A stretch of DNA of 64,000 nucleotides from Coxiellaceae bacterium (GCA_029210045.1 JARGNX010000003.1:192072-256071), one strand, 5' to 3'. Counted from the stretch's first letter, positions 16,128 through 24,881 are shown. A program made the numbers and translations. The notes: generated by a model from the letters alone, not told the origin.

Positions 16128-17465
16128 ATGGATAGCTCGGCTACCCGTTGGGGATCGCGAACTGCGTTTATTTTTGCTGCGGCAGCCGCTGCGGTTGGTT
16201 TGGGTAATATTTGGCGTTTCCCTTATTTGGTTGGGCAAAATGGTGGTGGTGCTTTTGTTATCACTTATTTGATTTTTGTTGCGGTGCTGGGTATTCCATT
16301 GATCTTGTCAGAGATGGTGATTGGTCGCGTTGGTCGCAATAATCCGGTAGCAGCTATGCGTCATGTTGCGGAGCGTTCAGGCCGCTCTAAGTTTTGGGGG
16401 CTAGTTGGTGGCTGGACGATGTTAGCCGGCTTTTTGATCCTGACTTACTATATAGTGATTTCCGGCTGGGTCTTGGACTATTTTTTCCGTGCGATTACTG
16501 GCCAATTCCATGAGGTCAATGAGGCGATCAGTCGCGCAAATTTCGAACATCTTACTAATGCTCCTTGGAAAATGTTGGTTTCCACAACGGTTATTGCGGG
16601 TGGTATGGTGGTCACCATTGCTTTAGGGGTGAAATCAGGGTTAGAGCGTGCGGTGTTATTTATGTTTCCGGCGATGATCGTGATTATGTTGGTGCTATTG
16701 GTTTATTCGATATCATATGCTGATTTTGGTCAGGCTGTGCGCTATTTATTTGTGCCGCATTTTGATCAAATGACAACCAAGTCTACTTTACTTGCTTTGG
16801 GGCAGGCTTTCTTTAGTTTAAATGTTGCGATGGGCGTCACTATGATGTTTAGTGCTTACTTACCAAAGCACATACCACTGGCGAGTAGTGCCGTGATTGT
16901 GGCCATTGCAGATACCGCTGTGGCATTATTGGCAGGACTCATTATTTTTCCTGTAGTGTTTGCCAATCATTTAAAAATCGCTTCAGGGCCTGGCTTGATC
17001 TTTAAAACGTTGCCGATTGCATTTGCTAAAATACCTTTTGGCAATGTCATTGCTGCTTTGTTTTTTATTATGCTGTTATTTGCGGCATTTACATCGGTGA
17101 TAGCCTTGATGGAAACCGTGGTGGCTTGGCTAGGTGATCAGTTTGATTTTAGTCGTTTTAAGGCGGCTTGTTTGGCTGGTGTAGTGTGCTGGTGGTTGAG
17201 TTTATTAACGATTGTGTCCTTCTCGCATGAGGGTAGCTTTAGCTTTATTGGGGCTACCTATTATTCAATGGTTGATTACGTTACTGCTGATATTATGTTG
17301 CCAGTGGGCGGTATCTTGATTGCTTTCTTTACCGGGTGGTTGTTGGATATGAAAATCTTACAACAAGAATTGGGCTGGCAGTTGAGGGGGCCATGGTATC
17401 AGTTGTGGCGCTTCTTGCTACGCTTTTTGGCGCCAATAGCCATTTTGCTTATTTTGATCGTTTAG
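16128..17465 (+). CDS. Neurotransmitter:sodium symporter (NSS/SNF family) transporter
   Basis: An integral membrane protein of 445 residues from the ATG at 16128, which has GGAG 9 bases upstream. An in-frame ATG at 16113 would add five residues. It opens with RWGSRTAFIFAAAAAAVGLG and NIWRFPYLVGQNGGGAFVI, the unwound TM1 and Na+-binding region of LeuT/TnaT-type transporters. About 11-12 hydrophobic segments follow, including SLNVAMGVTMMFSAY. Bacterial members carry amino acids with sodium, so amino-acid uptake is the likely role, but the substrate is not readable. It stands alone, after a repeat-rich region. Confidence 0.9.
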   Translation: MDSSATRWGSRTAFIFAAAAAAVGLGNIWRFPYLVGQNGGGAFVITYLIFVAVLGIPLILSEMVIGRVGRNNPVAAMRHVAERSGRSKFWGLVGGWTMLAGFLILTYYIVISGWVLDYFFRAITGQFHEVNEAISRANFEHLTNAPWKMLVSTTVIAGGMVVTIALGVKSGLERAVLFMFPAMIVIMLVLLVYSISYADFGQAVRYLFVPHFDQMTTKSTLLALGQAFFSLNVAMGVTMMFSAYLPKHIPLASSAVIVAIADTAVALLAGLIIFPVVFANHLKIASGPGLIFKTLPIAFAKIPFGNVIAALFFIMLLFAAFTSVIALMETVVAWLGDQFDFSRFKAACLAGVVCWWLSLLTIVSFSHEGSFSFIGATYYSMVDYVTADIMLPVGGILIAFFTGWLLDMKILQQELGWQLRGPWYQLWRFLLRFLAPIAILLILIV

Positions 17466-17557
17466 GTTATTTTGTCTCTGCTTGTGATTGTGCTACCATC
17501 TGGCCTTAACGAAATAGCTATATTGAAATTGGCGGATTTAATCCCCATGTGGTGATA

Positions 17558-18019
17558 ATGAATATGAAGTGGCAATGGCAAACATTTGAAACCCTGACTA
17601 ATCAACAGCTTTATCAATTGCTGCAGTTGCGTTCTACGGTGTTTGTTGTAGAGCAGCAGTGTGTTTATCAAGATCTTGACGGTGTTGATCAGCAAAGCTG
17701 GCATTTGTTAGGTTATGATGGCGAGCAGTTGGCTGTATATCTCCGTGTTTTTATCGATAAAAATCAAACGGTTATTGGCAGGATTGTCACGGCGCCCAGC
17801 CATCGCGGCACAGGCTTAGGTAAGGAAATGATGCAACAAGCGATGGATTATATTCAGCTGCATCACGATCGATTCCCGCAAAAAATTTATTTGATGGCGC
17901 AGCATTATCTTGAGGGTTTTTATCAGTCTTTCGGTTTCGAGACTAATAGCGAGCCATTTGATGAGGATGGTATCCCGCATATTGATATGATTTACAATGC
18001 GGTAACAAGCGATGGCTAG
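17558..18019 (+). CDS. GNAT acetyltransferase, ElaA-like
   Basis: A 153-residue protein starting at ATG 17558 (a GTG at 17549 is also in frame). The core matches the ElaA branch of GNAT N-acyltransferases: an early LYQLLQLRSTVFVVEQQC, YQDLDGVDQQSWHLLGY, then VIGRIVTAPSHRGTGLGKEMMQQA, which contains the acetyl-CoA-binding R/Q-x-x-G-x-G/A loop. It ends FYQSFGFE...GIPHIDM. The acceptor substrate is unknown. It overlaps the next gene by 8 bases and so heads a coupled four-gene run that includes the AnkH-like gene. Confidence 0.85.
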   Translation: MNMKWQWQTFETLTNQQLYQLLQLRSTVFVVEQQCVYQDLDGVDQQSWHLLGYDGEQLAVYLRVFIDKNQTVIGRIVTAPSHRGTGLGKEMMQQAMDYIQLHHDRFPQKIYLMAQHYLEGFYQSFGFETNSEPFDEDGIPHIDMIYNAVTSDG

Positions 18020-18713
18020 TAATGTAACGGCTTTACCACATTCGGCTCGTTTACAGCTTACGGCAGTCAGCTTGGCCAAGGGTCAATATACGGTGCTTAA
18101 TCAAGGACTGTTTTGGCGGTTAGAGGCGACTTACTTAGCAGAAGATAAAAAAACTAAAGCCAAACCGCTACCTGAAATTTTCACTTCACGTGATGCGCAG
18201 CCGTTATTTGTTGTGCCACCAGGTGTGTATCGTTTAACGCTTGAGCATGATGAATTGGGTGATAAGCAAGTGGCAAACATTCGCTTATTGGCTGGCACAT
18301 TAACGGACGAAGTGATCTATCTTGGTGAAATTGATATTGATGACTCCGAAGAAAACTTTCATCTTAATGATAATGATGAGTTTGATCCTAATCGTGAATA
18401 TGATCGACGTTTAGCTGATCGCCAAAGCGAAGCTAAGTATGGTGATATGGCGGCAGAGATTCGTCAGCCAAATATTTTAGGTGAAGAAGCAGGCTTTGAA
18501 CAAGCGGCAGAGATGGCGGCACAGTCAGGTATTCAATCACATCCGTTGATTGGTGATAGTCCGCAATTTGATGGTACTGATGCCAAGATGAATCCAGTGA
18601 CTGACAACAATGTGCATGCGGCGGAAGCGCAAAAAGATCCTGAGTTACGTCCGGGTGCAAAACCACAATCGCAACCGCGCACATCACCTCAATTTAGACC
18701 GGGTGGAATGTAA
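18012..18713 (+). CDS. Hypothetical acidic protein with Pro/Gln-rich tail
   Basis: A 233-residue protein of no recognised family and no signal peptide. The first ~110 residues look like a compact beta domain (LTAVSLAKGQYTVLNQGLF, FVVPPGVYRLTLEH, VANIRLLAGTLTDEVIYLGE). An Asp/Glu-rich stretch (DIDDSEENFHLNDNDEFDPN) follows, and then a low-complexity C-terminus rich in Pro, Gln and Arg, likely disordered. It overlaps the GNAT gene by 8 bases and ends 2 bases before the ankyrin gene, so it is translated together with the AnkH-like protein. It may be a partner of that protein, but this is inference from position only. Confidence 0.65.
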   Translation: MASNVTALPHSARLQLTAVSLAKGQYTVLNQGLFWRLEATYLAEDKKTKAKPLPEIFTSRDAQPLFVVPPGVYRLTLEHDELGDKQVANIRLLAGTLTDEVIYLGEIDIDDSEENFHLNDNDEFDPNREYDRRLADRQSEAKYGDMAAEIRQPNILGEEAGFEQAAEMAAQSGIQSHPLIGDSPQFDGTDAKMNPVTDNNVHAAEAQKDPELRPGAKPQSQPRTSPQFRPGGM

Positions 18714-18715
18714 CG

Positions 18716-20119
18716 ATGAGTTTAGCCAATGCCATAATTTCAGGAGATACCCAGCTTGCTGCACGTTACTTGCAGGCAGGTGCGCCACTCAATGAGCTGG
18801 ATGAATACGGATATCCGCCGATCATAGAAGCTGCCATTGCTGATGACGCGCATATGGCCGAATTTTTATTGGGCTATCATCCTGATGTCAATCAGCCAGA
18901 CTTAACGGGTGGTACTGCACTGCATTGGGCCGCAGAAAATGCCAACATTAAAATGTGTGAATTATTGTTGATGCAGGGTGCTAATCCTAATGCCTATACG
19001 ACTGCGAGCGAACCGGTGATTGTAAAGCCGTATTTGCGTGAGCAGCGTGAAGTGATGATGTTATTGCGTGAGCGTGGCGCAAGTTTGCAGTTTGCACAAG
19101 ATTTCATTAACGCAAAATTATTGGGTCATCGTTTTGACTTGGTAGGACAGGTTGATATTGTTGATGCGGATGAGAAATTTACCGAAGTAGATTTGGAAGG
19201 TTTCTTTTTGGAATTTAGTTTGGATATTATTCGCCATTCGTTGCAGGATCACCAGCGTAATTTTGCAGCTAAGCATTTGCGTGAGCATTTTGATCGAGTC
19301 AGTTTGGTGGTGGATGCTTTGTATCGTGCACGCGAATTGATCCGATATCAGCACTACCAAACTCAAGCGGCTAACCATGCTACGCAAATCAAGCGTCTCA
19401 TTAATCATGATTTGGTAATCATACCTGTTGGCTATCAAGGGCATGCGATTACATTAGTTAAATACGGTAACTTTTTAGCAATATGCAATCGTCGGCGTGT
19501 TAATTCATTTGCTGATCATTTGGCGATTGGGCGTATGGGTCGGCCAGGTTTGTTTAATTATGACCTGATTAAAAAATGTTTGTATGAAAAAAGCAGTGCA
19601 CACTTTATCGAAACGCAATTGCCTACCATGTTAGATTTGCAGCCGGTAACGCGTCTTATGTTGAAGCGCCAAATTAGTGGTAATTGCTCGTGGGCAAATG
19701 TTGAAGCAGCCATTCCATTGTCGTTGTTTTACTTGACGCAAGATATGAACGAAAAAATGCCACCAATTATTACGCGGGATCATCCGGCGATTACATTTTA
19801 TCGCCAATGGGAGGAGTGGGACAAGGATCGAGCGTTACAGTTTTGTATGCAAGATTTTCATCAGGCGAGTCCTGCGCGTAAGGCATCAAAAGCAGCGCAA
19901 ATGGCAGCGGTTTTGTTTCAGCGTTGTGGTGCGAAATATCAAAAAGATATTCAACGTGCAAAAAGAATTATAAAGCTTTTAAAAGATAGTGAGTACGATT
20001 ACGTGATTACGAATTATATTGAGACTTATCATCAATTAAAGCGTACTGATGCCGGCAAGAATTTATTAAAATTATTAGATTTGAAAGATGACCCATTTGC
20101 GGGTGGAGAAGAGCTGTGA
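18716..20119 (+). CDS. Ankyrin-repeat protein resembling Legionella effector AnkH
   Basis: A 467-residue protein with about three to four N-terminal ankyrin repeats (residues ~1-125: YGYPPIIEAAIADDAHMAEF, GGTALHWAAENANIKMCELL). A larger C-terminal domain follows that contains GYQGHAITLVKYGNFLAICN (His243) and ISGNCSWANVEAAI (Cys324). This His/Cys pair and the N-C-S-W motif recall papain-like cysteine-protease folds. The overall layout recalls the Legionella core effector AnkH, described as ankyrin repeats plus a cysteine-protease-like domain. There is no signal peptide, as expected of a type IV effector. It lies in a coupled run with GNAT, hypothetical and DUF2608-like genes. Homology to AnkH is my recognition, not a search result. 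Confidence 0.7.
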   Translation: MSLANAIISGDTQLAARYLQAGAPLNELDEYGYPPIIEAAIADDAHMAEFLLGYHPDVNQPDLTGGTALHWAAENANIKMCELLLMQGANPNAYTTASEPVIVKPYLREQREVMMLLRERGASLQFAQDFINAKLLGHRFDLVGQVDIVDADEKFTEVDLEGFFLEFSLDIIRHSLQDHQRNFAAKHLREHFDRVSLVVDALYRARELIRYQHYQTQAANHATQIKRLINHDLVIIPVGYQGHAITLVKYGNFLAICNRRRVNSFADHLAIGRMGRPGLFNYDLIKKCLYEKSSAHFIETQLPTMLDLQPVTRLMLKRQISGNCSWANVEAAIPLSLFYLTQDMNEKMPPIITRDHPAITFYRQWEEWDKDRALQFCMQDFHQASPARKASKAAQMAAVLFQRCGAKYQKDIQRAKRIIKLLKDSEYDYVITNYIETYHQLKRTDAGKNLLKLLDLKDDPFAGGEEL

Positions 20120-20985
20120 AAAAATTATTAGTTGGATTATTGTCGATGGCGTTTGGTGGTGTCTGTGCTCATACAGTGCTGCCTGGGAAATACCAAATGC
20201 ATAACTTAGTTTCGGCAGATTTTAAACATCTGGTTAAGCAAGTGCATCAGCAATATGGTAAAGACATGTTATTAGTGTTTGATGATGACAATACTTTAGA
20301 AACTACTGATAAAAAGAATTACGGCTATTTAGGTGGGGCGGCTTGGTATGATTGGCAAAGTGGTTTACTAAAAAATAATCCTGATTCAAAGCAATTGATG
20401 GCGCACAGTGTGTCAGAATTGCTAACTGAGCAACGCTTTTTATTTTCAGTGATACCGATGCGACCAACAGAACATAAGCTAGTGCGTATGGTGGATCAAT
20501 TTGAAAAGCAGCGTGTTCCAGTGTTGGTAGAGACAGCGCGTGGGCCTGAGATGGGTGATGTAACACAGAACAGTTTGCAAAAAGCTCAGCTGCATTTTAA
20601 TTATTATAATAAGGCAGTGTTGCCAACATTTAAACCAAGTGATCGTTTGTGTCAGGTGAGTGCATCGGGTCGTGATGCTAGCTTGGCTCGTGCTGTGTAT
20701 TTTGTATCAGGGCAAAACAAGGGTGAAATGCTTGATTGTTTGTTTGTTCGCTTAGGTCAATACCCAAAAGCGATTGTGTTTGTAGATGACACTGACAGCA
20801 ATGATCGGGAAGTTTATCATTATTTTCAGCAACGTTATCCGACTATAAAAGTGTTTACGGTAACTGATAATCATTTGCAATCCGTAGTAAGCCACTTTAG
20901 AGCTAAGCAAAAACACCAGGCATGGAAGTTGTGGAGGCAATTGCAGCCACAGTATCAGCAATGGCTACGTGATAATAGTCATTAA
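20116..20985 (+). CDS. Secreted HAD-like protein (DUF2608 type)
   Basis: A 289-residue protein with a signal peptide (MKKLLVGLLSMAFGGVCA). HAD-fold motif I is VFDDDNTLE with Asp56 and Asp58 in DxDxT order, and a later acidic motif is AIVFVDDTDSNDREVY. The spacing and the export signal resemble DUF2608 proteins, which are common in Legionella and other intracellular bacteria. A phosphatase-type activity in the periplasm or outside the cell is plausible. The start overlaps the AnkH-like gene stop by 4 bases, so the two are translationally coupled. Confidence 0.7.
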   Translation: MKKLLVGLLSMAFGGVCAHTVLPGKYQMHNLVSADFKHLVKQVHQQYGKDMLLVFDDDNTLETTDKKNYGYLGGAAWYDWQSGLLKNNPDSKQLMAHSVSELLTEQRFLFSVIPMRPTEHKLVRMVDQFEKQRVPVLVETARGPEMGDVTQNSLQKAQLHFNYYNKAVLPTFKPSDRLCQVSASGRDASLARAVYFVSGQNKGEMLDCLFVRLGQYPKAIVFVDDTDSNDREVYHYFQQRYPTIKVFTVTDNHLQSVVSHFRAKQKHQAWKLWRQLQPQYQQWLRDNSH

Positions 20986-21083
20986 TTAAGCCTGCCTTAA
21001 TGTTTTGTTGGGCTTTATTCTCCCCTTTGTAAGCAATGTTGGTATAATCCGCCATTGAATAACGATATAGAGCGGGGGAAGTT

Positions 21084-22124
21084 ATGAGTCGTCTAGGACC
21101 AGCTGGATTTGAAGTGGAGAAAGGCAAGCTTGAGCAGGCTGCACTTGTAGAGAAAACTAGAGGAAAACTAAAAGATGCAAATACAGATCTCATATTTGCT
21201 GAAAATGATATTGAGCGCGCACAAGCTCGCGTTGCGATTGCTCAAGCTGAGAAGGAACTTGCCATGCTATTGCTTGAGGCGAGTGATTTTGATAAACCAA
21301 AATATATAACAAAAACAGCCTCGGATAGTCATATTGCTCAAAGAAAGTTGGCGAGCGAGTGGATTGCAGAAGCTAATGTGCAACTGCAAGAGGCAGTTAC
21401 GGAGAAAAATCCTGCACTTGTTGCTATGGCCTTGAGCTGCGGTGCTTCGCCTTTTAGTGTGAGCAAGCTTAAAGGCACAAGCCCAGAGGCTAGTGGAATA
21501 AATTACTTACTTACCCAATATGCCGTCATGTTATTTGATGATTATAAGGCGCGAGTGAATGCCATGTTGCCGTATTTGGAGCTGTTAAAAACCAATACAG
21601 AGAAGGTGTGGTTTAAGCAACGGTGGATTCATGTTATTGAGCCAGGGCTTGATGAACTGAAAAAATTAATGGCATTATCGACAGAAACACCCGATGAGCA
21701 AGCAGCTATGATGGCAGCGCTCTCTTCTGTATGTTTTGAGCTTAAGGCGACGTTTGATGTTGCGGGTGCTCCAGGGGTAGAGAGCGTTTGGGTTCATGGT
21801 ACTTACGGACTAGGTGGCTCGCATGAAGATTGGCCGTGTGAGATAAAGTATGTGGGTAAACTGGCAACTGTTTTAGCTCAACAAGATTTTGGTCAATTGA
21901 CGCGACCGGTGTTAGCTAATGGTAAGGCCCGTGAAGTTGAGCAAAGATTTATTAGCGAAAGTTTTCATAAGGCTTTTCCTGGGAGGCGAACAATCAATGA
22001 AATGCAAGAAGCCAGGCGTGTGCTGAGTCAGTTGTCATTGCTTAGTGGCGGCGGGCGCGGTGCTTCGAGAGGCGGCGATACTTCAGTAGATGCTTCAGCG
22101 CCAGTTGCTTCACCGCAATGGTGA
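21084..22124 (+). CDS. Hypothetical coiled-coil protein
   Basis: A 346-residue protein without signal peptide or membrane segment. Residues about 10-75 form an alanine/glutamate-rich heptad region (likely coiled coil). NPALVAMALSCGASPFSVSK near 115-135 looks like a single degenerate ankyrin unit, and a helical middle follows. The C-terminus is Gly/Ser-rich and disordered. A TATAAT lies at 21043, 36 bases upstream of the ATG, and GGGGAAG serves as ribosome site. No family is recognised. Its neighbourhood makes an effector possible, but nothing in the sequence proves export. Confidence 0.65.
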   Translation: MSRLGPAGFEVEKGKLEQAALVEKTRGKLKDANTDLIFAENDIERAQARVAIAQAEKELAMLLLEASDFDKPKYITKTASDSHIAQRKLASEWIAEANVQLQEAVTEKNPALVAMALSCGASPFSVSKLKGTSPEASGINYLLTQYAVMLFDDYKARVNAMLPYLELLKTNTEKVWFKQRWIHVIEPGLDELKKLMALSTETPDEQAAMMAALSSVCFELKATFDVAGAPGVESVWVHGTYGLGGSHEDWPCEIKYVGKLATVLAQQDFGQLTRPVLANGKAREVEQRFISESFHKAFPGRRTINEMQEARRVLSQLSLLSGGGRGASRGGDTSVDASAPVASPQW

Positions 22125-22150
22125 TACCCTAAAAAAGAGGTTCCGCAGGG

Positions 22151-22323
22151 GTGCACAATCACTTGTTTTTGTGCACGTATAATATCAGGAAGCTATTCCC
22201 GCTTGGTAATTCCTTGCGTGGGGGATTTTTAAGGGAGGAGCGTGCTATCGCTCCCCCTTAAAAGTGCACAATCACTTGTTTTTGTGCACGTATAATATCA
22301 GGAAGCTATTCCCGCTTGGTAAA
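22151..22323. repeat. 59-bp direct repeat, two copies, with internal inverted repeat
   Basis: The 59-base sequence beginning GTGCACAATCACTTG and ending CCCGCTTGGTAA occurs at 22151-22209 and again, identically as far as I can see, at 22265-22323. Each copy contains GTGCAC repeated 14 bases apart and a TATAAT (22178 and 22292). The 55 bases between them hold an imperfect hairpin (TTAAGGGAGGAGCG / CGCTCCCCCTTAA). After the second copy, GCTATTCCC pairs with GGGAATAGC to form a 9-bp stem. This block occupies the gap before the DUF2807-like gene and probably contains its promoter. Confidence 0.9.
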
Positions 22324-22383
22324 GTGGGAATAGCTGGTATAATAGTGTCAAGCTGATCACAGTTAAACCAAAGGTGGAACCTT

Positions 22384-23238
22384 ATGTTGAACGCAAAACG
22401 ACTTTGCACCGCGCTATTGTCAGGATTATTACTGCTAGTCACCTTGACCGCATTAGCAGGTAAGATTGAACACGGCAAGCTTGGTCGACATTTGTCCAAA
22501 GATCATGAGCGTATGCCAGCCAGTCGTGATCAGACTTTTCAACTTAGCCCGTTTTACGCTATCGTTGCCAACGGCAATATCGATCTGTTTATCCACGGCA
22601 GTAAGGCGTATCAAAGTGTCACCCTAGAAAATTATCACGAATACGTTAACCGTGGTAAAAAAACCAAACAAGAAGTACCCGTACTATGGGTTGATAATGG
22701 CGTACTTTATATCGATAACGAAAACTGGATGAACAAAGGCGAAACCATGCATATGGATGTCAATGTCAAAGAGCTCAATGGTCTATTCGTTACCGGAAAT
22801 GTTTTAGTGGTTGGCGATCATATTATGAGCAACGGTATGGCTATCGATGATGACAGCACACGCAATATGCACCTAGATGGAAAAATGACCATCAACTGGC
22901 TTAACTCGCGCGGGAGTGGTGACATCGATATTTCTTGGATTCAAAGCCATCATATGCAAATGCTTGGCACAGGCTCCGGTATGATTCGACTCGCTGGTGT
23001 CGTTCACGATATGCGTGTTCGTCTCTACAATAAGCAGCAATATGCAGGTCAATACTTACGCACGAATAATCTAATGATCGCTACCCGCGAACATTCTGAC
23101 GCTAGCGTGTTTGCGAATAACACCCTCGAAACATTTGCTTATGATTGGAGTAATATCTTTTACTATACGACTCCTTTGTCGTTGAATCGGATGACGGTTC
23201 AGTCAGGCAATGTTATGCAGGCCGACTGGCGGCTCTAG
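22384..23238 (+). CDS. Exported GIN-domain (DUF2807-like) protein
   Basis: A 284-residue protein with a signal peptide (MLNAKRLCTALLSGL to LAG). The body has the repeated beta-helical signature of DUF2807/GIN domains: FYAIVANGNIDLFIHG, VKELNGLFVTGNVLVV, NSRGSGDIDISWIQ, MQMLGTGSGMIRLAG. Such proteins are periplasmic or surface-located and of unsettled function. It is preceded by the duplicated 59-bp sequence and followed by a strong inverted repeat at 23268-23335. It appears to be monocistronic. Confidence 0.75.
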   Translation: MLNAKRLCTALLSGLLLLVTLTALAGKIEHGKLGRHLSKDHERMPASRDQTFQLSPFYAIVANGNIDLFIHGSKAYQSVTLENYHEYVNRGKKTKQEVPVLWVDNGVLYIDNENWMNKGETMHMDVNVKELNGLFVTGNVLVVGDHIMSNGMAIDDDSTRNMHLDGKMTINWLNSRGSGDIDISWIQSHHMQMLGTGSGMIRLAGVVHDMRVRLYNKQQYAGQYLRTNNLMIATREHSDASVFANNTLETFAYDWSNIFYYTTPLSLNRMTVQSGNVMQADWRL

Positions 23239-23710
23239 GTTTAACGTCCATTAGTGGACAATCTTGAATAAAAAGGGCGATTAAAAAATCGTTAGTTATG
23301 TTTATAAAATCCTCTTTTTTAATCGCCCTTTTTATCCAACCTTGCCGCACTACTGAACGCTAAACGGCTTAGGTTTATTAGTGGACAATCCTGGCTTAAA
23401 TTAATAGTTAAAAAATCGTCAGTTATGCTCATTGTGTAATTGTAATTGTAATTGTAATTGTAATTGAGATGGCACGAGTTAAGCTGTGCGCCTTGGTAAC
23501 AACCACAGTACAGCGTTGTAGGCCATTGTATTCACGACTTGATAGCAACCATAGACAGCAGAAAGTTACATTATCATTACAATCTAATCCATTGATAACA
23601 TTATTAAATATCTGCGGACGGCCCTGCTTTCTTAAGTTTTCGTTAAGTTTCGAGTTTTACACTGTAGTTAATGATTATATATGTGAATGATTAATTGGCT
23701 AGGTGTTCTA
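23239..23710. repeat. Repeat-containing intergenic region
   Basis: Two diverged copies of a roughly 60-base segment lie at about 23238-23300 and 23371-23428. They share TTAGTGGACAATC and a GTTAAAAAATCGTCAGTTATG-like core, and the first includes the left arm of the 21-bp inverted repeat. A hexanucleotide tract (TGTAAT repeated five times) occupies 23435-23464. The remaining bases to 23710 contain only a doubtful 73-codon frame. Confidence 0.7.
23268..23335. terminator. 21-bp perfect inverted repeat, probable terminator
   Basis: Bases 23268-23288 and 23315-23335 are perfect reverse complements over 21 bases (core AAAAAGGGCGATTAAAAAA), with a 26-base loop. The A/T flanks give U runs on either strand, so it may terminate the DUF2807-like gene. 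The long loop is atypical for a simple terminator. Confidence 0.6.
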
Positions 23711-24106
23711 ATGGTATATGTACATAGTGCAATAAGTAATAAGATGGCTCACGAGCTAGAAATAGCGGTAGTTCAAGAAGATAATGGTGATCTCAGTCGA
23801 GATACTTACGACAGTGTTGTAAATACTTTTTATCAAATGCGCGATTGCTGGGAGCATGCCTGCGGTGATATGGAAATGGCGGCTTTAGAGATTCGAAAAC
23901 AACTCAAAATGAGTGCAGAGCAAGTGGTGCTAGTGGCCAGTACAATCATTAATGAAGCTGAGCGGCAGGTGACTGCAGTTACGGTTGAGAGCACTGCACC
24001 AGCAATGCTGCCTTATGACTATAAAGGCTTGACCACCTTAGTGCAGTTTCTGAATATGATTACTTGTGGTCTGTTAGCACAACGTTATCAGTTGGCACTA
24101 GCTTAG
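23711..24106 (+). CDS. Small hypothetical protein
   Basis: A frame of 131 residues from the ATG at 23711, which has AGGTG five to six bases upstream. The frame also opens earlier, at 23687. The product is soluble and mainly helical (DTYDSVVNTFYQMRDCW, MAALEIRKQLKMSAEQVVLV), with no signal or known domain. Its last 47 bases overlap the convergent OmpA-family gene. Codon content looks ordinary, so it is probably real, but no function can be suggested. Confidence 0.5.
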   Translation: MVYVHSAISNKMAHELEIAVVQEDNGDLSRDTYDSVVNTFYQMRDCWEHACGDMEMAALEIRKQLKMSAEQVVLVASTIINEAERQVTAVTVESTAPAMLPYDYKGLTTLVQFLNMITCGLLAQRYQLALA

Positions 24107-24644
24107 TCGTTCCTTTTAAACCAATATAGATTTCAACTCGACGATTATCTGCAGCGCCGCGTGGGTTCTTATTGGTGGACACGTTGACCTTCGCCGAGTC
24201 AGGTATCACACGAACATAGCGCATCGATACACCATGGTTCCATAAGTAAGCCGCAACAGCGCGTGCATAGTAGAATGAGTTCTTCTGTTGTTGTTGGCGC
24301 GTATAAACAATATCAGTATGACCAGAAACCGTAATCGGTGTTTGTGGGTAAGTCTTAACCAACTTCGCAATTAATATCATAGTGCGTTTGCGGTAAGGTT
24401 TCATTTCGGTGCTAGTGTTCAGGAAGAAGCAATCCGTTGGTAAAATCAATGTCAGCGTTGACCCAACTTCAATCACACCTACGCCTTGTTTGTGCAGCTC
24501 AGTTAGCATGTTGTAATGCTCAGTTGTACTTCCTGTATAGGGGCGTGGCGATGGTAGCTGGAGCCCTTTATGACAAGCTGTTAAGCCTAGTACACAAATG
24601 GTGGCGAGAACAGTCAACAATAGTCGGCGAGCGATTGAGCGCAT
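24060..24644 (-). CDS. OmpA-family lipoprotein, IcmN/DotK-like
   Basis: A 194-residue lipoprotein. Its signal ends in the lipobox LGLTAC, with the lipidated Cys at about residue 24. A C-terminal OmpA/peptidoglycan-binding domain follows (LPTDCFFLNTSTEM, ITVSGHTD, ARAVAAYLWNHGV, NPRGAADNRRVEIYI). Size and layout match the small OmpA lipoproteins, among them IcmN/DotK of the Dot/Icm type IVB secretion system. The GVGVIEVGSTLTLILPTD stretch made me think of that protein. No other dot/icm gene is in the window, so a generic Pal-like role remains possible. Confidence 0.65.
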   Translation of the reverse strand: MRSIARRLLLTVLATICVLGLTACHKGLQLPSPRPYTGSTTEHYNMLTELHKQGVGVIEVGSTLTLILPTDCFFLNTSTEMKPYRKRTMILIAKLVKTYPQTPITVSGHTDIVYTRQQQQKNSFYYARAVAAYLWNHGVSMRYVRVIPDSAKVNVSTNKNPRGAADNRRVEIYIGLKGTTKLVPTDNVVLTDHK

Positions 24645-24881
24645 GGGATTCCTTTAAATAAGCGTTCCTGTTGGTTAACTTATTGTAGCGGCTCACCTAA
24701 GTAAAGACAACCGGCGTTCTTGGCTATCCAGATTTCAATAGTTGCGCAAATATCTTTCAAAAATAATATTTTTTATTGCTTTTGAATCTTGCTGTGGCAT
24801 ACTTGAAAGCCTTTTTTTGGGCCGAATCGTTAGCGCGGTGAGTGAAGTTAAGCGCAACGAAAAAACTATGAGGAAAAATTG

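Noticed and set aside
23469..23690. 73-codon plus-strand frame starting MARVKLCALVTTT
   Set aside because: No ribosome site, begins right after a hexanucleotide repeat, composition unlike neighbouring proteins and no family resemblance; most likely non-coding.
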